Positions 17,096-25,401 of a stretch of 64,000 nt of DNA are shown piece by piece. A program made the position numbers and the translations under genes. The stretch comes from E44-bin32 sp034430595. GTDB lineage: Bacteria > Chloroflexota > Anaerolineae > Anaerolineales > E44-bin32. The notes beneath the pieces were generated by a model. It did not search any database. It was not told where the DNA came from and saw only the letters and a list, made by a program, of their open reading frames with translations. The DNA is taken from contig DAOUEL010000027.1 in NCBI GenBank assembly GCA_034430595.1, positions 1-64,000 of the forward strand. The letters run 5' to 3'. Every line of letters begins with the position of its first letter. Position 1 is the stretch's first letter.

Positions 17096-18982
17096 ATGGA
17101 CTTGATCGCTGACGGCTCGCTGCTTCACACCTGGTTGGCGGAAGAAAAGCCAATCCTAGCCGATGGCGCGATGGGCACGATGCTGCATGAGCGCGGCGTC
17201 GGCTTCGACGCCTGTTTCGACGAACTCAACCTGACGCAACCCGGGCTCGTTCGTGAGGTCCATCGCGCTTACCTTCAAGCCGGGGCGCAGATTATCGAAA
17301 CCAACACCTTCGGCGCCAATCGCTACAAGCTTGCCGAGCATGGACTTGAAAACAGGTTGGAGGAGATCAACCGGGCGGCTGTCGAACTTGCCCGGGGCGA
17401 GATCGAGGCGAGCGGCAGTGAAGCGCTGGTTGCCGGAAGCATCGGCCCGCTTGGCGTGCGCCTGGCCCCGTTTGGGCGCGTTCAGCCCGAGCAGGCGTAT
17501 CTGGCCTACTACGAACAAATCGCGGCGCTGATCGAAGCTGGCGTCGACCTGCTGATTATCGAGACGCAGAACGACCTGTTCGAAGTGCGTGAAGCGGTGC
17601 GCGCCGCCCGGGCCGTGAGCGTTCTCCCGATCGTCGCCACCGTGACCTTCACGCGCGATGACCGGACCTTACTCGGCGACACACCGCGCCACGCGGCCCA
17701 GGTTCTGGTTGAGTGCGGGGCAGACATCATCGGCGCCAACTGCTCGAGCGGGCCAGCCCAACTGCTTCGCATCCTGAAGCAGATGCGTGCGGCCGCGCCT
17801 GAAGCGCGCTTTTCCGTGATGCCCAACGCCGGGTGGCCGGAGCGTGTGTCCGGACGGATCATGTACCCGGCGACGGCCGACTACTTCGCCGACTACGCAG
17901 TCGCATTCTGCCAGGCCGGTGCTTCGATCGTCGGCGGATGCTGCGGCACAACCCCCCAGCACATCGAACGCATGCATGCCGCGCTTGAGCTCGGCATCCA
18001 GCCCTGCCTGACCCTCGACCCCGGACCCCTCGAGCAGGAAACGGACGCCGCGGCAACGGTCGCTGCCCCGCCGGCCAAACTGGCTGCCCGCCTGGCGGAA
18101 GACCATTTCGTGTTGGCCGTTGAAGTGGACCCGCCGCGCGGCTTCTCAACCCACAAGCTGCTGGCCGGCGCCTCGCTGTTGGCGGAGGCCGGCGCGGATG
18201 TGATCAACGTTGCCGACAGCCCGATGGCCCGCATGCGCATGAGCCCCTGGGCTGTGTGCCAGCTTATCCAGCGTGATGTCGGCCTCGAGACCGTGCTGCA
18301 CTTCCCCACTCGCGGCCGCAACCTGCTGCGCGTGCAGGGCGACCTGCTTGCCGCACATGCTACCGGCGTGCGTAATGTATTCGTCGTGATGGGCGATCCA
18401 ACCGCCATCGGCGATTACCCGGAGGCGATGGACAACTACGACCTCGTTCCGAGCGGCCTGATCAACCTGATCAAGCAGGGCTTCAACACTGGTGTTGACC
18501 TTAGCGGGGCGGACATTGGAGAAGCTACGTCCTTCTTCATCGGATGCGCGTTGAGCCTTAACCCCTCCGACCCGGAACGCGAGATGCGCCTGCTGCAGAA
18601 GAAGATCAACGCCGGGGCGGATTTCGCGCTCACTCAGCCGCTCTACCGGCCCGAATTGGCCTCCGAGTTCATCGCTGGCTACGAAGAACGCTACGGCGTC
18701 CTGACCCTCCCGATCTTGGTCGGTGTGCTGCCGCTGTTCAATGAGCGCCACGCCGCGTTCCTGCACAACGAAGTGCCCGGCATCGACATTCCCGAGCCGG
18801 TTCGAAGGCGGATTGCAGGCGCCGGACAGGACTCAGCCCGCGAAGGTGTGGCGATCGCGGTTGAGCTTCTAAGCGAACTGCGCCAGAATGTGCAGGGGGC
18901 ATACATCATGCCTCCCTTCGGGCGCTACGACCTGGCGGCCGAGATTTTGGAAGCGGTGCGAGACACACTGCCTGCCGACTGA
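17096..18982 (+). CDS. Bifunctional homocysteine S-methyltransferase / methylenetetrahydrofolate reductase
   Basis: A 628-residue YitJ-type fusion. Residues ~1-290 form a homocysteine methyltransferase domain with ADGAMGTMLHERG and the zinc motif GGCCGTT near residue 280. Residues ~320-628 form a MetF-type TIM barrel (VLAVEVDPPRGFSTHKLL, TRGRNLLRVQGDLLAAHATG, FVVMGDPTAIGDYP) that reduces methylene-THF to methyl-THF, the MetH substrate. It probably shares the riboswitch-controlled transcript with metH. MetH already has its own homocysteine domain, so the N-terminal half may use another methyl donor such as S-methylmethionine or SAM; that is inference. Confidence 0.93.
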   Translation: MDLIADGSLLHTWLAEEKPILADGAMGTMLHERGVGFDACFDELNLTQPGLVREVHRAYLQAGAQIIETNTFGANRYKLAEHGLENRLEEINRAAVELARGEIEASGSEALVAGSIGPLGVRLAPFGRVQPEQAYLAYYEQIAALIEAGVDLLIIETQNDLFEVREAVRAARAVSVLPIVATVTFTRDDRTLLGDTPRHAAQVLVECGADIIGANCSSGPAQLLRILKQMRAAAPEARFSVMPNAGWPERVSGRIMYPATADYFADYAVAFCQAGASIVGGCCGTTPQHIERMHAALELGIQPCLTLDPGPLEQETDAAATVAAPPAKLAARLAEDHFVLAVEVDPPRGFSTHKLLAGASLLAEAGADVINVADSPMARMRMSPWAVCQLIQRDVGLETVLHFPTRGRNLLRVQGDLLAAHATGVRNVFVVMGDPTAIGDYPEAMDNYDLVPSGLINLIKQGFNTGVDLSGADIGEATSFFIGCALSLNPSDPEREMRLLQKKINAGADFALTQPLYRPELASEFIAGYEERYGVLTLPILVGVLPLFNERHAAFLHNEVPGIDIPEPVRRRIAGAGQDSAREGVAIAVELLSELRQNVQGAYIMPPFGRYDLAAEILEAVRDTLPAD

Positions 18983-19075
18983 TGCTCTGCCGGAACTCCC
19001 CCATACCAGCGTGATAGAATCATCCCGTCGGTCCCGACCGGGCCATTTGAAACAGTAGAACGGAAGCGAGATGAC

Positions 19076-19411
19076 ATGAGCAAGCTTGCAGAACGCGAGA
19101 TCAAACCGCCGCGCAGGAAAGATGCCAGAGCGCTGCAGGGCGAGGAATTGACCGACCTGGCTGATCAGCTTGGAAATGACTGGCAGGTGATCGAGTCGCA
19201 TCAGTTAGAGAAGACCTACAAATTCGACGATTTCAAGGGGGCGCTGGCCTTTACCAACCGGGTTGGCGAGCTGGCCGAATCGGTCGACCACCATCCCGAA
19301 ATCTGCCTTACCTGGGGCAAAGCCAGGGTCACCCTCTGGACCCACAGCGTCGGCGGCTTGAGTGAAGCGGATTTTGTCTTTGCCGCCCATGTCGATCAGA
19401 TCGCTGCCTGA
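19076..19411 (+). CDS. phhB: Pterin-4a-carbinolamine dehydratase
   Basis: A 111-residue PCD/DCoH protein. It has the family signature VDHHPEICLTWGKARVTLWTH together with GALAFTNRVGELAE, and a C-terminal GLSEADFVFAAHVDQI. It dehydrates 4a-hydroxy-pterins, and in many bacteria lacking phenylalanine hydroxylase it is thought to act in pterin or molybdopterin metabolism. A TAGAAT box lies at 19015-19020 with a short leader and GAAGCGAG before the ATG. Confidence 0.9.
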   Translation: MSKLAEREIKPPRRKDARALQGEELTDLADQLGNDWQVIESHQLEKTYKFDDFKGALAFTNRVGELAESVDHHPEICLTWGKARVTLWTHSVGGLSEADFVFAAHVDQIAA

Positions 19412-19424
19412 AGCCAATCATTGC

Positions 19425-19452
19425 TTGACTCCGGAATCTTGCGTTGTAGAAT
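19425..19452 (+). promoter_or_regulatory. Promoter of the metG leader
   Basis: TTGACT (19425-19430), a 16-nt spacer, then TAGAAT (19447-19452). Transcription would start near 19459, giving a leader of about 225 nt before metG. Confidence 0.65.
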
Positions 19453-19481
19453 ACGGTAACTGATTTCGGAAGGCGGGCAGG

Positions 19482-19577
19482 ATGAAGCCATTCCAAAATA
19501 CCAGCACGATGATGGCCATGCGCAGAACGCCGCCGCCGATGGACCGAGGCCCATCGGCCTGGGCCTGGCGCGCCTGA
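19482..19577 (+). CDS. Met-rich leader peptide upstream of metG (putative attenuator peptide)
   Basis: A 31-codon open frame preceded by GGAAGG 8 nt upstream of its ATG. It holds five Met codons (1, 10, 11, 13, 20), with ATG ATG GCC ATG clustered at 19509-19520, and two Trp codons near its end. It lies between the metG promoter and an intrinsic terminator. Three short complementary segments downstream can form mutually exclusive hairpins as in classical amino-acid attenuators. Stalling at Met codons when Met-tRNA is scarce would favour the antiterminator and raise metG expression. No homologue was available for comparison; this rests on sequence layout. Confidence 0.55.
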   Translation: MKPFQNTSTMMAMRRTPPPMDRGPSAWAWRA

Positions 19578-19635
19578 ACGCCACCCGCCCCGGCAGCGAC
19601 GACCCCGCCAGCCTCGAGCTGGCGGTTTATTTTGT
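19547..19635 (+). promoter_or_regulatory. Predicted attenuator hairpins of the metG leader
   Basis: Segment 1 AGGCCC (19547-19552) pairs with segment 2 GGGCCT (19561-19566). An overlapping segment 2 CTGGCG (19565-19570) pairs with segment 3 CGCCAG (19606-19611). Segment 3 CCGCCAGC (19605-19612) pairs with segment 4 GCTGGCGG (19618-19625). The leader-peptide stop codon at 19575-19577 places a terminating ribosome over segment 2, which would allow the terminator to form. Confidence 0.5.
19605..19635 (+). terminator. Intrinsic terminator in the metG leader
   Basis: An 8-bp perfect stem CCGCCAGC/GCTGGCGG with a 5-nt loop, followed by TTTATTTTGT. It sits 50 nt before metG with no other gene between, so it must act as an attenuator or terminate leader transcription. 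Confidence 0.75.
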
Positions 19636-19684
19636 CAGCAGGCTGCCCGCCTGAAAAGATGAAGCGACCAGAAAGAGGAATGTC

Positions 19685-21463
19685 ATGAGCGAGACCATCC
19701 ATGTATCCGTCGCCTGGCCCTATGCCAATGGCGATCTGCATGTCGGCCATCTTGCCGGTGCATACCTGCCGGCCGACATTTTCGCCCGCTATCACCGCCT
19801 GAAGGGGAACCGTGTGCTGATGGTCTCTGGTTCAGATTCACACGGGACGCCGATCACCGTCGAGGCTGATAAGCGCGGCCAGACCCCTCGCGAGGTTTTT
19901 GAGCATTTCCACCACCGCTTCCTCGAGACTCAGCAGGCGATCGGGATCAGCTACGATCTGTTTACGCACACCGACACCGAGAACCACTACCGCGTGGCAC
20001 AGGACATCTTTCTCAGCCTGTACAACCAGGAATACCTGTACCGCGAGACCCAGAGCCAGCTGTACTCGGAAAGCGAAGGCCGCTTCCTGCCCGACCGCTA
20101 CGTGGAGGGTACCTGCCCGATCTGCGGCTACAAGGAAGCGCGCGGCGACCAGTGCGACAACTGCGGCAACCTGCTCGATGCTCTCGAACTGATCGAGCCC
20201 CACAGCAAGACCGATGGCAGCACTCCGATCGTTCGCGAGACCGAACATTTCTTCTTCGATCTGCCCGCTTTTGCAGATCAGCTTCTCGCGTACCTCGACC
20301 GTTACAAGGACCGCTGGCGACCCAATGTCTACACCTTTGCGCACAATTTCATCGAAGGCGGCCTGAAGGGGCGCGCTGTGACACGTGATGTCGAATGGGG
20401 CATCCCCGTGCCTCTGCCTGGGTGGGAGACAAAGCGGCTCTATGTGTGGTTCGAAGCCGTGATGGGCTACCTCACGGCCTCGATTGAGTGGGCTAATAAC
20501 ATCGGCCAGCCTGAAGCCTGGAAGGACTGGTGGTACAACCCTGACGCCAAGATCTACAATTTCATTGGCAAGGACAACATCCCATTCCACACCATCATCT
20601 GGCAGGCGGAACTGCTCGGGGTGAAGCAGCTCTACGAGGATGACAGTAGCAAGCAGCTCAATTTGCCCTACGATGTGCCCGCGAACGAATTCATGAATAT
20701 CGAAGGGGCCCAATTCAGTAAAAGCCGAAACTGGGCGGTCTGGCTGCCTGACATCCTCGAGCGCTACGACCCGGATGCGATCCGCTTCTACGTCGCGGCG
20801 GCGATGCCTGAAGCGCGTGACAGCGATTTCTCCTGGTCGGAGTTTGTACGCCGTAACAACGACGAGTTGGTCGCAGCCTGGGGCAACCTGGCGAACCGTG
20901 TGCTGTCCTTCGCATACAAGCATTTCGACGGCCAGGTCCCTGATCCCGGAGAGCTTGGTTCGCTTGATCAGGAACTGATCGCCCGCGTGGAGGCTGGCTT
21001 TGAAAGCATCGGCGGACTTCTGGAGAGCGTCAAGCTGCGCGCTGCGCTGCAGGAGGCGCTGGCACTGGCTCGTGAGGTCAACAGCTACCTGGATCATTCC
21101 CCCTGGTTCAGCGTGATCAAAGAGGATCGCCAGGCAGCCGCCAGGACGGTCTATACCGCGCTGCGCGCCATCGATTCGCTCAAAATGCTCTTCGCTCCCT
21201 TTCTGCCCTTCAGCAGTGAACGTCTGCATCATATGCTTGGGTATGAGCAGCCCATCTTCGGTGAGCTGCAGATCGAGACCTTTGAAGAGAGCGAACGCAG
21301 CCACGAGGCGCTCACCTATCATGCCGGCCGTGCCAGCGGGCGCTGGCAGGCGAGTGAACTCGCCCCGGGTCAAAAATTGCAGTCGCCCGAGCCGCTCTAC
21401 CGCAAGCTGGATGACGAACTCATCGAGCAGGAACGGGGCCGGCTGGGGGCGCCCCGCCCCTAG
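19685..21463 (+). CDS. metG: Methionyl-tRNA synthetase
   Basis: Charges tRNA-Met for initiation and elongation. The 592-residue class I synthetase has the HIGH-type motif (AWPYANGDLHVGHLAGAYLPAD) and a zinc-knuckle insert with CPICGYKEARGDQCDNCGN. The KMSKS-equivalent reads AQFSKSRNWAVW, and the C-terminal anticodon-binding helical domain is present. No EMAP-like C-terminal tRNA-binding domain is seen. AGAGGAATGTC precedes the ATG. Expression is probably controlled by the leader described upstream. Confidence 0.96.
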   Translation: MSETIHVSVAWPYANGDLHVGHLAGAYLPADIFARYHRLKGNRVLMVSGSDSHGTPITVEADKRGQTPREVFEHFHHRFLETQQAIGISYDLFTHTDTENHYRVAQDIFLSLYNQEYLYRETQSQLYSESEGRFLPDRYVEGTCPICGYKEARGDQCDNCGNLLDALELIEPHSKTDGSTPIVRETEHFFFDLPAFADQLLAYLDRYKDRWRPNVYTFAHNFIEGGLKGRAVTRDVEWGIPVPLPGWETKRLYVWFEAVMGYLTASIEWANNIGQPEAWKDWWYNPDAKIYNFIGKDNIPFHTIIWQAELLGVKQLYEDDSSKQLNLPYDVPANEFMNIEGAQFSKSRNWAVWLPDILERYDPDAIRFYVAAAMPEARDSDFSWSEFVRRNNDELVAAWGNLANRVLSFAYKHFDGQVPDPGELGSLDQELIARVEAGFESIGGLLESVKLRAALQEALALAREVNSYLDHSPWFSVIKEDRQAAARTVYTALRAIDSLKMLFAPFLPFSSERLHHMLGYEQPIFGELQIETFEESERSHEALTYHAGRASGRWQASELAPGQKLQSPEPLYRKLDDELIEQERGRLGAPRP

Positions 21464-21527
21464 CACATGTACGTATCCGGATCGAAGAAGTCTAGCGCGT
21501 GTGCCGCGAGTAGCACTGATGGAGCAA

Positions 21528-21556
21528 TTGACCGCCCGTAAATCCGCTCATAGAAT
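21528..21556 (+). promoter_or_regulatory. Promoter of the TPR-like membrane protein gene
   Basis: TTGACC (21528-21533), a 17-nt spacer, then TAGAAT (21551-21556). A short leader with GGAGGA follows before the TTG start. Confidence 0.6.
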
Positions 21557-21642
21557 GGTGTCTGGCACCTCACCATTCGGAGTGTAGTGCAACCTGAAGC
21601 ATCAGGACCGCCCGGAAGCACTTTTCCTGGCTGGAGGAATCC

Positions 21643-22746
21643 TTGAGCGTCGAGGATACGCTGCGTGAAGGAATCGAAGCTGCGCAATCGGGAATGACGT
21701 TGCGCGCCCGCACCTTGCTGAGCAAGGTCGTGCTCGAACTGCCGCGCTCGGAAGAAGCCTGGTGGTGGTTGGGCCAGAGCGTTCTGGACCCGAAGCAGCG
21801 TGAATACTGCTTCCGAAAGGTGGTCGAGATCAACCCGTCGAACGAAGGGGCTCGAGAGGAACTGGGCATGTCTCCAGTGCCGACTACTCTCGAGCTGCAC
21901 GATGCAGCCAGGAAATCGGCGCCAGCACGCTCGCGTGGTCCGCACCGTGGTATACAGCGCGTCATCCTGGCGTTCCTGATCATAGCCGTGATCTTTATCG
22001 CGATCGGCGGCGGTGCCTACGTGGCTCTTGATTCGCTTGGTTATCTCGATCAGGCGCTGCGCGGCGATTTCAGCTTTGTATCGTCGTTGATCCCGGCTGC
22101 AATCGAGAGCCCAACATCGACTCCGGCTCCGCCTACGGCGACGTATGAAAATATTTCATTGGCCAGCATTCCTACCTGGACCGCGACCGCATCGCTTACT
22201 CCAAAGCCGAAGACTCCCACCCCAACCGCAACCTCCGTTGCGCCACCCCCGGGAACGCCAACCGAGGTCCCGCCCACACCGGATGAATTTCCAGCTCCCG
22301 GGGATGCACAGCCTGTCGATATTACGATCGGCACCGGGCTGCTGACCCTCTTCCCGGGTGATTTCATCCCCTTCCGATTCGAATCCGACGCCGTCCTGGA
22401 CATGGAGGTAATTGCATCGCTGATCTTCCATGTTCAGGGCGAGTACGACCGCCCGCTGACGTTAGAAGTCTATCTCTGGAATCCATCGGATGGCACCTGG
22501 TCCGTCTTTGGGGCTGCCCCGGGCGATAACCCGATCGTTCCAGGTTCACCCTACGTTAGCCCCCAGGGGGTGATTATTGCCGCCCTGCGCAACTGGGGAG
22601 CTGAACCGCTCGATATTCTCAATGCCAGCTTTACCTTTGCCGGACGGACCACGAATGACTTCGAGGTCTACTTCGGATTGACACGGCAGGAAATCCGCCC
22701 CCCCGGCGCGCCTACCCCGACCTCCACCGAAGGCTTCAGCGAGTAG
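21643..22746 (+). CDS. Single-pass membrane protein with TPR-like N-terminus and Pro/Thr-rich linker
   Basis: A 367-residue protein of no named family. Residues ~1-75 look like one or two TPR-type helical pairs (ARTLLSKVVLELPRSEEAWWWLGQ, then YCFRKVVEINPSNEGAREELG). One transmembrane segment follows near 106-128 (VILAFLIIAVIFIAIGGGAYVAL). A long Pro/Thr/Ser-rich linker leads to a probable beta-sandwich of ~140 residues (LLTLFPGDFIPFRFESDAVLDMEV, YDRPLTLEVYLWNPSDGTWSVFGAAPG). The layout suggests a cytoplasmic TPR face and an outside beta domain. It starts with TTG, supported by GGAGGA 6 nt upstream. Function unknown. Confidence 0.7.
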   Translation: MSVEDTLREGIEAAQSGMTLRARTLLSKVVLELPRSEEAWWWLGQSVLDPKQREYCFRKVVEINPSNEGAREELGMSPVPTTLELHDAARKSAPARSRGPHRGIQRVILAFLIIAVIFIAIGGGAYVALDSLGYLDQALRGDFSFVSSLIPAAIESPTSTPAPPTATYENISLASIPTWTATASLTPKPKTPTPTATSVAPPPGTPTEVPPTPDEFPAPGDAQPVDITIGTGLLTLFPGDFIPFRFESDAVLDMEVIASLIFHVQGEYDRPLTLEVYLWNPSDGTWSVFGAAPGDNPIVPGSPYVSPQGVIIAALRNWGAEPLDILNASFTFAGRTTNDFEVYFGLTRQEIRPPGAPTPTSTEGFSE

Positions 22747-22775
22747 CGGCAGGCTTCGTTCGGAAATTGGGATAT

Positions 22776-23558
22776 TCACTTTCCCCGGAAAACCGGCGCG
22801 CGTTTTTCCATGAACGCCCGCAGTCCCTCCTGATGGTCGCTGGTTTCACCTGCAATCTGCTGCAGCTGGGCTTCGTAGTCGAGCACATCCTCCAGGTTCG
22901 ATAGGAACGCATGGTTGAAAGCCCGCTTGGTCAATCCGTGGGCGCGGCTTGCCCCGGCCGCGATCTCTCTGGCGAGCTCGGATACCGCCGGCATCAACTG
23001 GTCATCGGGGAGCGCGCGTGTGACCAAACCCCACTCCAGCGCTTCACCCGCATCCAGCGGCTGATTCGTAAAAGCCATCTCCCCCGCTTTCGCCAGGCCG
23101 ACCTGCAGCGGAAGTGTGAGTGAGACCCCCGAATCGGCTGCCAAACCGATTGCCGGGAAACCAAAGATAAACTTAGCTGAAGCTGCTGCCCAGCGAATAT
23201 CTGTTGCCAGCGCGATGCCCAACCCTGCCCCTGCCGTAGGTCCGTTGATCGCACCAATCACGGGCAATTCCAGGGTCCGCAGCGTACGCACAATCGCGTT
23301 GTAGGTGCGCTGCAAGTGTGCCCGGTAGGGTACCGATGGACCTTCCTCCAGAATCTTGCCCACGTCCTGGCCGCTGGAAAAGAAATGACCTGCTCCGGTT
23401 AGTATCAGGCAGCGAACATCAGGGTTACGGCTGGCACTGTTCAGTGCGTCCAACAGTTCTTCAACCAGGATGAAATCAAAGGCGTTTGCCTTGGGGCGAT
23501 CGAGCGTGATTGTCAAAACATTCTTCTCGCGCCTTGTGTGCAGGTATTTGTAATCCAT
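22776..23558 (-). CDS. Enoyl-CoA hydratase/isomerase family protein
   Basis: A 260-residue crotonase-fold protein. It has the oxyanion-hole segment LILTGAGHFFSSGQDVGKILEEG and the second loop AINGPTAGAGLGIALATDIRWA. The position of the usual first catalytic glutamate falls in FGFPAIGLAADSG, where Glu is absent, so it may be an isomerase or thioesterase-type member rather than a classical hydratase. The ATG at 23558 follows GGGGAGG; a longer frame to 23627 would run into a terminator. Confidence 0.85.
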   Translation of the reverse strand: MDYKYLHTRREKNVLTITLDRPKANAFDFILVEELLDALNSASRNPDVRCLILTGAGHFFSSGQDVGKILEEGPSVPYRAHLQRTYNAIVRTLRTLELPVIGAINGPTAGAGLGIALATDIRWAAASAKFIFGFPAIGLAADSGVSLTLPLQVGLAKAGEMAFTNQPLDAGEALEWGLVTRALPDDQLMPAVSELAREIAAGASRAHGLTKRAFNHAFLSNLEDVLDYEAQLQQIAGETSDHQEGLRAFMEKRAPVFRGK

Positions 23559-23589
23559 TGCGGGCCTCCCCTTCAGTTCGCCGGTAGTT

Positions 23590-23622
23590 AAAACAAAAAC
23601 CCGGGCTGTGTTAGCCCGGGTT
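23590..23622 (-). terminator. Intrinsic terminator
   Basis: On the minus strand, ACCCGGGCT pairs with AGCCCGGGT around a 5-nt loop, followed by TTTTGTTTT. It terminates the acidic hypothetical gene upstream of the enoyl-CoA hydratase. Confidence 0.85.
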
Positions 23623-23631
23623 GACACTTAG

Positions 23632-24036
23632 TTAAAGTGACAGGCCGAAACCGATATCATCGTCGTCATCTTCTTCGTCGTAATCTTCATCGAGAGAGCC
23701 GAATTCGAAATCGATTTCAACATCGAACTCCTCTTCCAGGCGGACCCAGAGCAAGAGCACATCCCCCTCTTCCAGTTCGAGCCAGCGAACGGCCACGATC
23801 GGCGCTTCACTCGTCAGGCCATCCTCTGAGCGGTATTCAAGATAGATCGTCTGCTGGTCGCGCCAGGCGCGGTAGCAGCGCTCGACCAGCGCCGGGCCAT
23901 TGCTTGTGCGTACCCGGCATAGGGCGATGCGGGTCGGCAGCGGGCCTTCGTTCAGGCCGCCCAGCCATGGGTCGCTGACCAGCTCGAACGTTGGCGGTGG
24001 GCCTTCGATGATGGTGATTTTTCGTATTTCGCTCAT
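23632..24036 (-). CDS. Hypothetical protein with strongly acidic C-terminus
   Basis: A 134-residue protein I do not recognise. The first ~100 residues alternate strand-like stretches (KITIIEGPPPTFELVSDPWLG, QTIYLEYRSEDGL, VLLLWVRLEEE). The tail has a run of Asp/Glu (residues ~113-127) and ends GFGLSL. GAGGAACCG lies before the ATG, a TACAAT box is about 50 nt upstream (24085-24090), and a strong terminator follows, so it looks like a real single-gene unit. Confidence 0.65.
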   Translation of the reverse strand: MSEIRKITIIEGPPPTFELVSDPWLGGLNEGPLPTRIALCRVRTSNGPALVERCYRAWRDQQTIYLEYRSEDGLTSEAPIVAVRWLELEEGDVLLLWVRLEEEFDVEIDFEFGSLDEDYDEEDDDDDIGFGLSL

Positions 24037-24094
24037 CGGTTCCTCGTGGACTCCACCTCATGAAGAGGCGGAATCTTACCATAGATTGTACCCG

Positions 24095-25075
24095 CTAAAG
24101 ATAGCCATGGTCACGGTACCATGCGATCATCGCCCCGATCGTCTCCTCCAATGCCCTCACCCGCAAACCGAGGGTTGACCGGGCTTTGCTCGTGTCATAC
24201 CCCTGCCAGTGCGATAGCGCGATCAAGTGATTGCTGTACATCCTGAGCCCGGGCACAGCCCGCAGCAATCTCGCAAGTCGGTTGATCGAGCGCCTTGTTA
24301 TTCCCCACTTCGGGCGTCGTACGCCGGCCTCATCGGCGATCAGATCCTGCAGTGCATGCACACTGAGATTGTGTCCGCCAAGAATGTAGCGTTCACCCCG
24401 CTTACCAACTTCTGCTGCCGCAATATGTGCCCGGGCGACATCGCGAACATCGATCGCGTTCACATCACCCGGCAGCCAGACCTGACCCCAGCCGCGAACC
24501 AACGGGACGATAACCCGTCCCACGGCCAGGTGCAGATCCCCTGGTCCTAACACCAGCGTTGGGTTGGTTATGATCGCCTCCTGCCCAGCAGCACAAGCAC
24601 GCAGCACTTCGCTCTCCATCGCATACTTGCACTCATAGTAGGCTGAATCTGGCAGCGAGCCGGGAAGATAGCGATCGTGTTCATCCGCCAGACGGCCTGA
24701 CCCGGCTAGCGGCTGACCAATCGTCGACAGGCTGGAGGTGAAGATCATTCGCTCCACGCCGGCAGCAGCTGCGGTTTCCAGCACACCCCGAATCTGCTGC
24801 GCGGAGAGTGCCGTATGCTCCCACGCTGGCCGATTGTCCTGCGGATAATAGGCGGCGGCATGGAAGAGCAGTTGTACCCCCTCCATGGCCGGGAACAAGC
24901 TCGCGGGCTGATCCAGATTACCCTCATACCAGCGCAGCGGGGCTCCCTCGATATGGCCGGTTGCGCCGGCCTCACGCCGCAGGCCGCGCACCTCCCAACC
25001 CAGCTTGAGGCCTTCCAGGGCAATATGACCGCCAATAAAGCCAGTCGCACCGAGCACAAGGGCTGTTTTGGTCAC
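24095..25075 (-). CDS. NAD-dependent epimerase/dehydratase (SDR extended, dihydroflavonol-reductase-like)
   Basis: A 326-residue extended short-chain dehydrogenase. It has the N-terminal Rossmann motif LVLGATGFIGGHIA, the HAAAYYP loop, the catalytic serine in FTSSLSTIG, and SAYYECKYAMES holding the YXXXK pair. It resembles the HpnA/dihydroflavonol-4-reductase group, whose substrates vary. The GTG at 25075 is chosen because GGGAGG precedes it; the frame continues to 25186 without family similarity. Confidence 0.85.
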   Translation of the reverse strand: MTKTALVLGATGFIGGHIALEGLKLGWEVRGLRREAGATGHIEGAPLRWYEGNLDQPASLFPAMEGVQLLFHAAAYYPQDNRPAWEHTALSAQQIRGVLETAAAAGVERMIFTSSLSTIGQPLAGSGRLADEHDRYLPGSLPDSAYYECKYAMESEVLRACAAGQEAIITNPTLVLGPGDLHLAVGRVIVPLVRGWGQVWLPGDVNAIDVRDVARAHIAAAEVGKRGERYILGGHNLSVHALQDLIADEAGVRRPKWGITRRSINRLARLLRAVPGLRMYSNHLIALSHWQGYDTSKARSTLGLRVRALEETIGAMIAWYRDHGYL

Positions 25076-25401
25076 GCTCTGCCGACCTCCCGTGGCAGTG
25101 GATTGGCGGCAAGCAGAATTCGAAGCGTTTGCAAATCGAATGGGGAGGCGGCGGAGAAGAACTCCTGGTGGCGGTGAAAAGCGCAACCCATAAGCCGGAT
25201 TTGGAGAAAACGCACGCTGCGCATGTTCAGCCCGGCCGTTGGTATAGAGGGTCGAAGCTCATCGAAACAATCAAGACTCGTTCCGGGGAGAAACCGATGT
25301 CTGCTCGCTGTTTATCGGTTCGAAGGTCGCCCCAACCTGCGGCGCTCGAAGCCCGCTCACCGCCGGTGTTCGGGAGCTAATCTTCTGGAAGCGCTGCATC
25401 T
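25076..25401. other. Gene-free interval with several potential hairpins
   Basis: About 325 nt without a convincing coding frame on either strand. Possible stems include CCGAT...ATCGG and GCTC...CCCG/CGGG...GAGC near 25296-25378. It does not match RNase P, tmRNA, SRP RNA or any riboswitch core I know. It may hold a small RNA or just the upstream region of the epimerase and the 3' flank of the AAC(3)-like gene. Confidence 0.3.

Noticed and set aside
19458..19684. T-box leader for metG
   Set aside because: There is no AGGGTGGNACCNCG motif in the leader; the Met-rich peptide and hairpins explain it better.
19838..21466. 542-codon minus-strand frame antisense to metG
   Set aside because: Codon-bias shadow of metG; no recognisable protein features.
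25076..25401. RNase P RNA, because of TAAGCCGGATT near 25190
   Set aside because: The rest of the RNase P core (GAGGAAAGUCC and the other conserved blocks) is missing on either strand and the space is too short.
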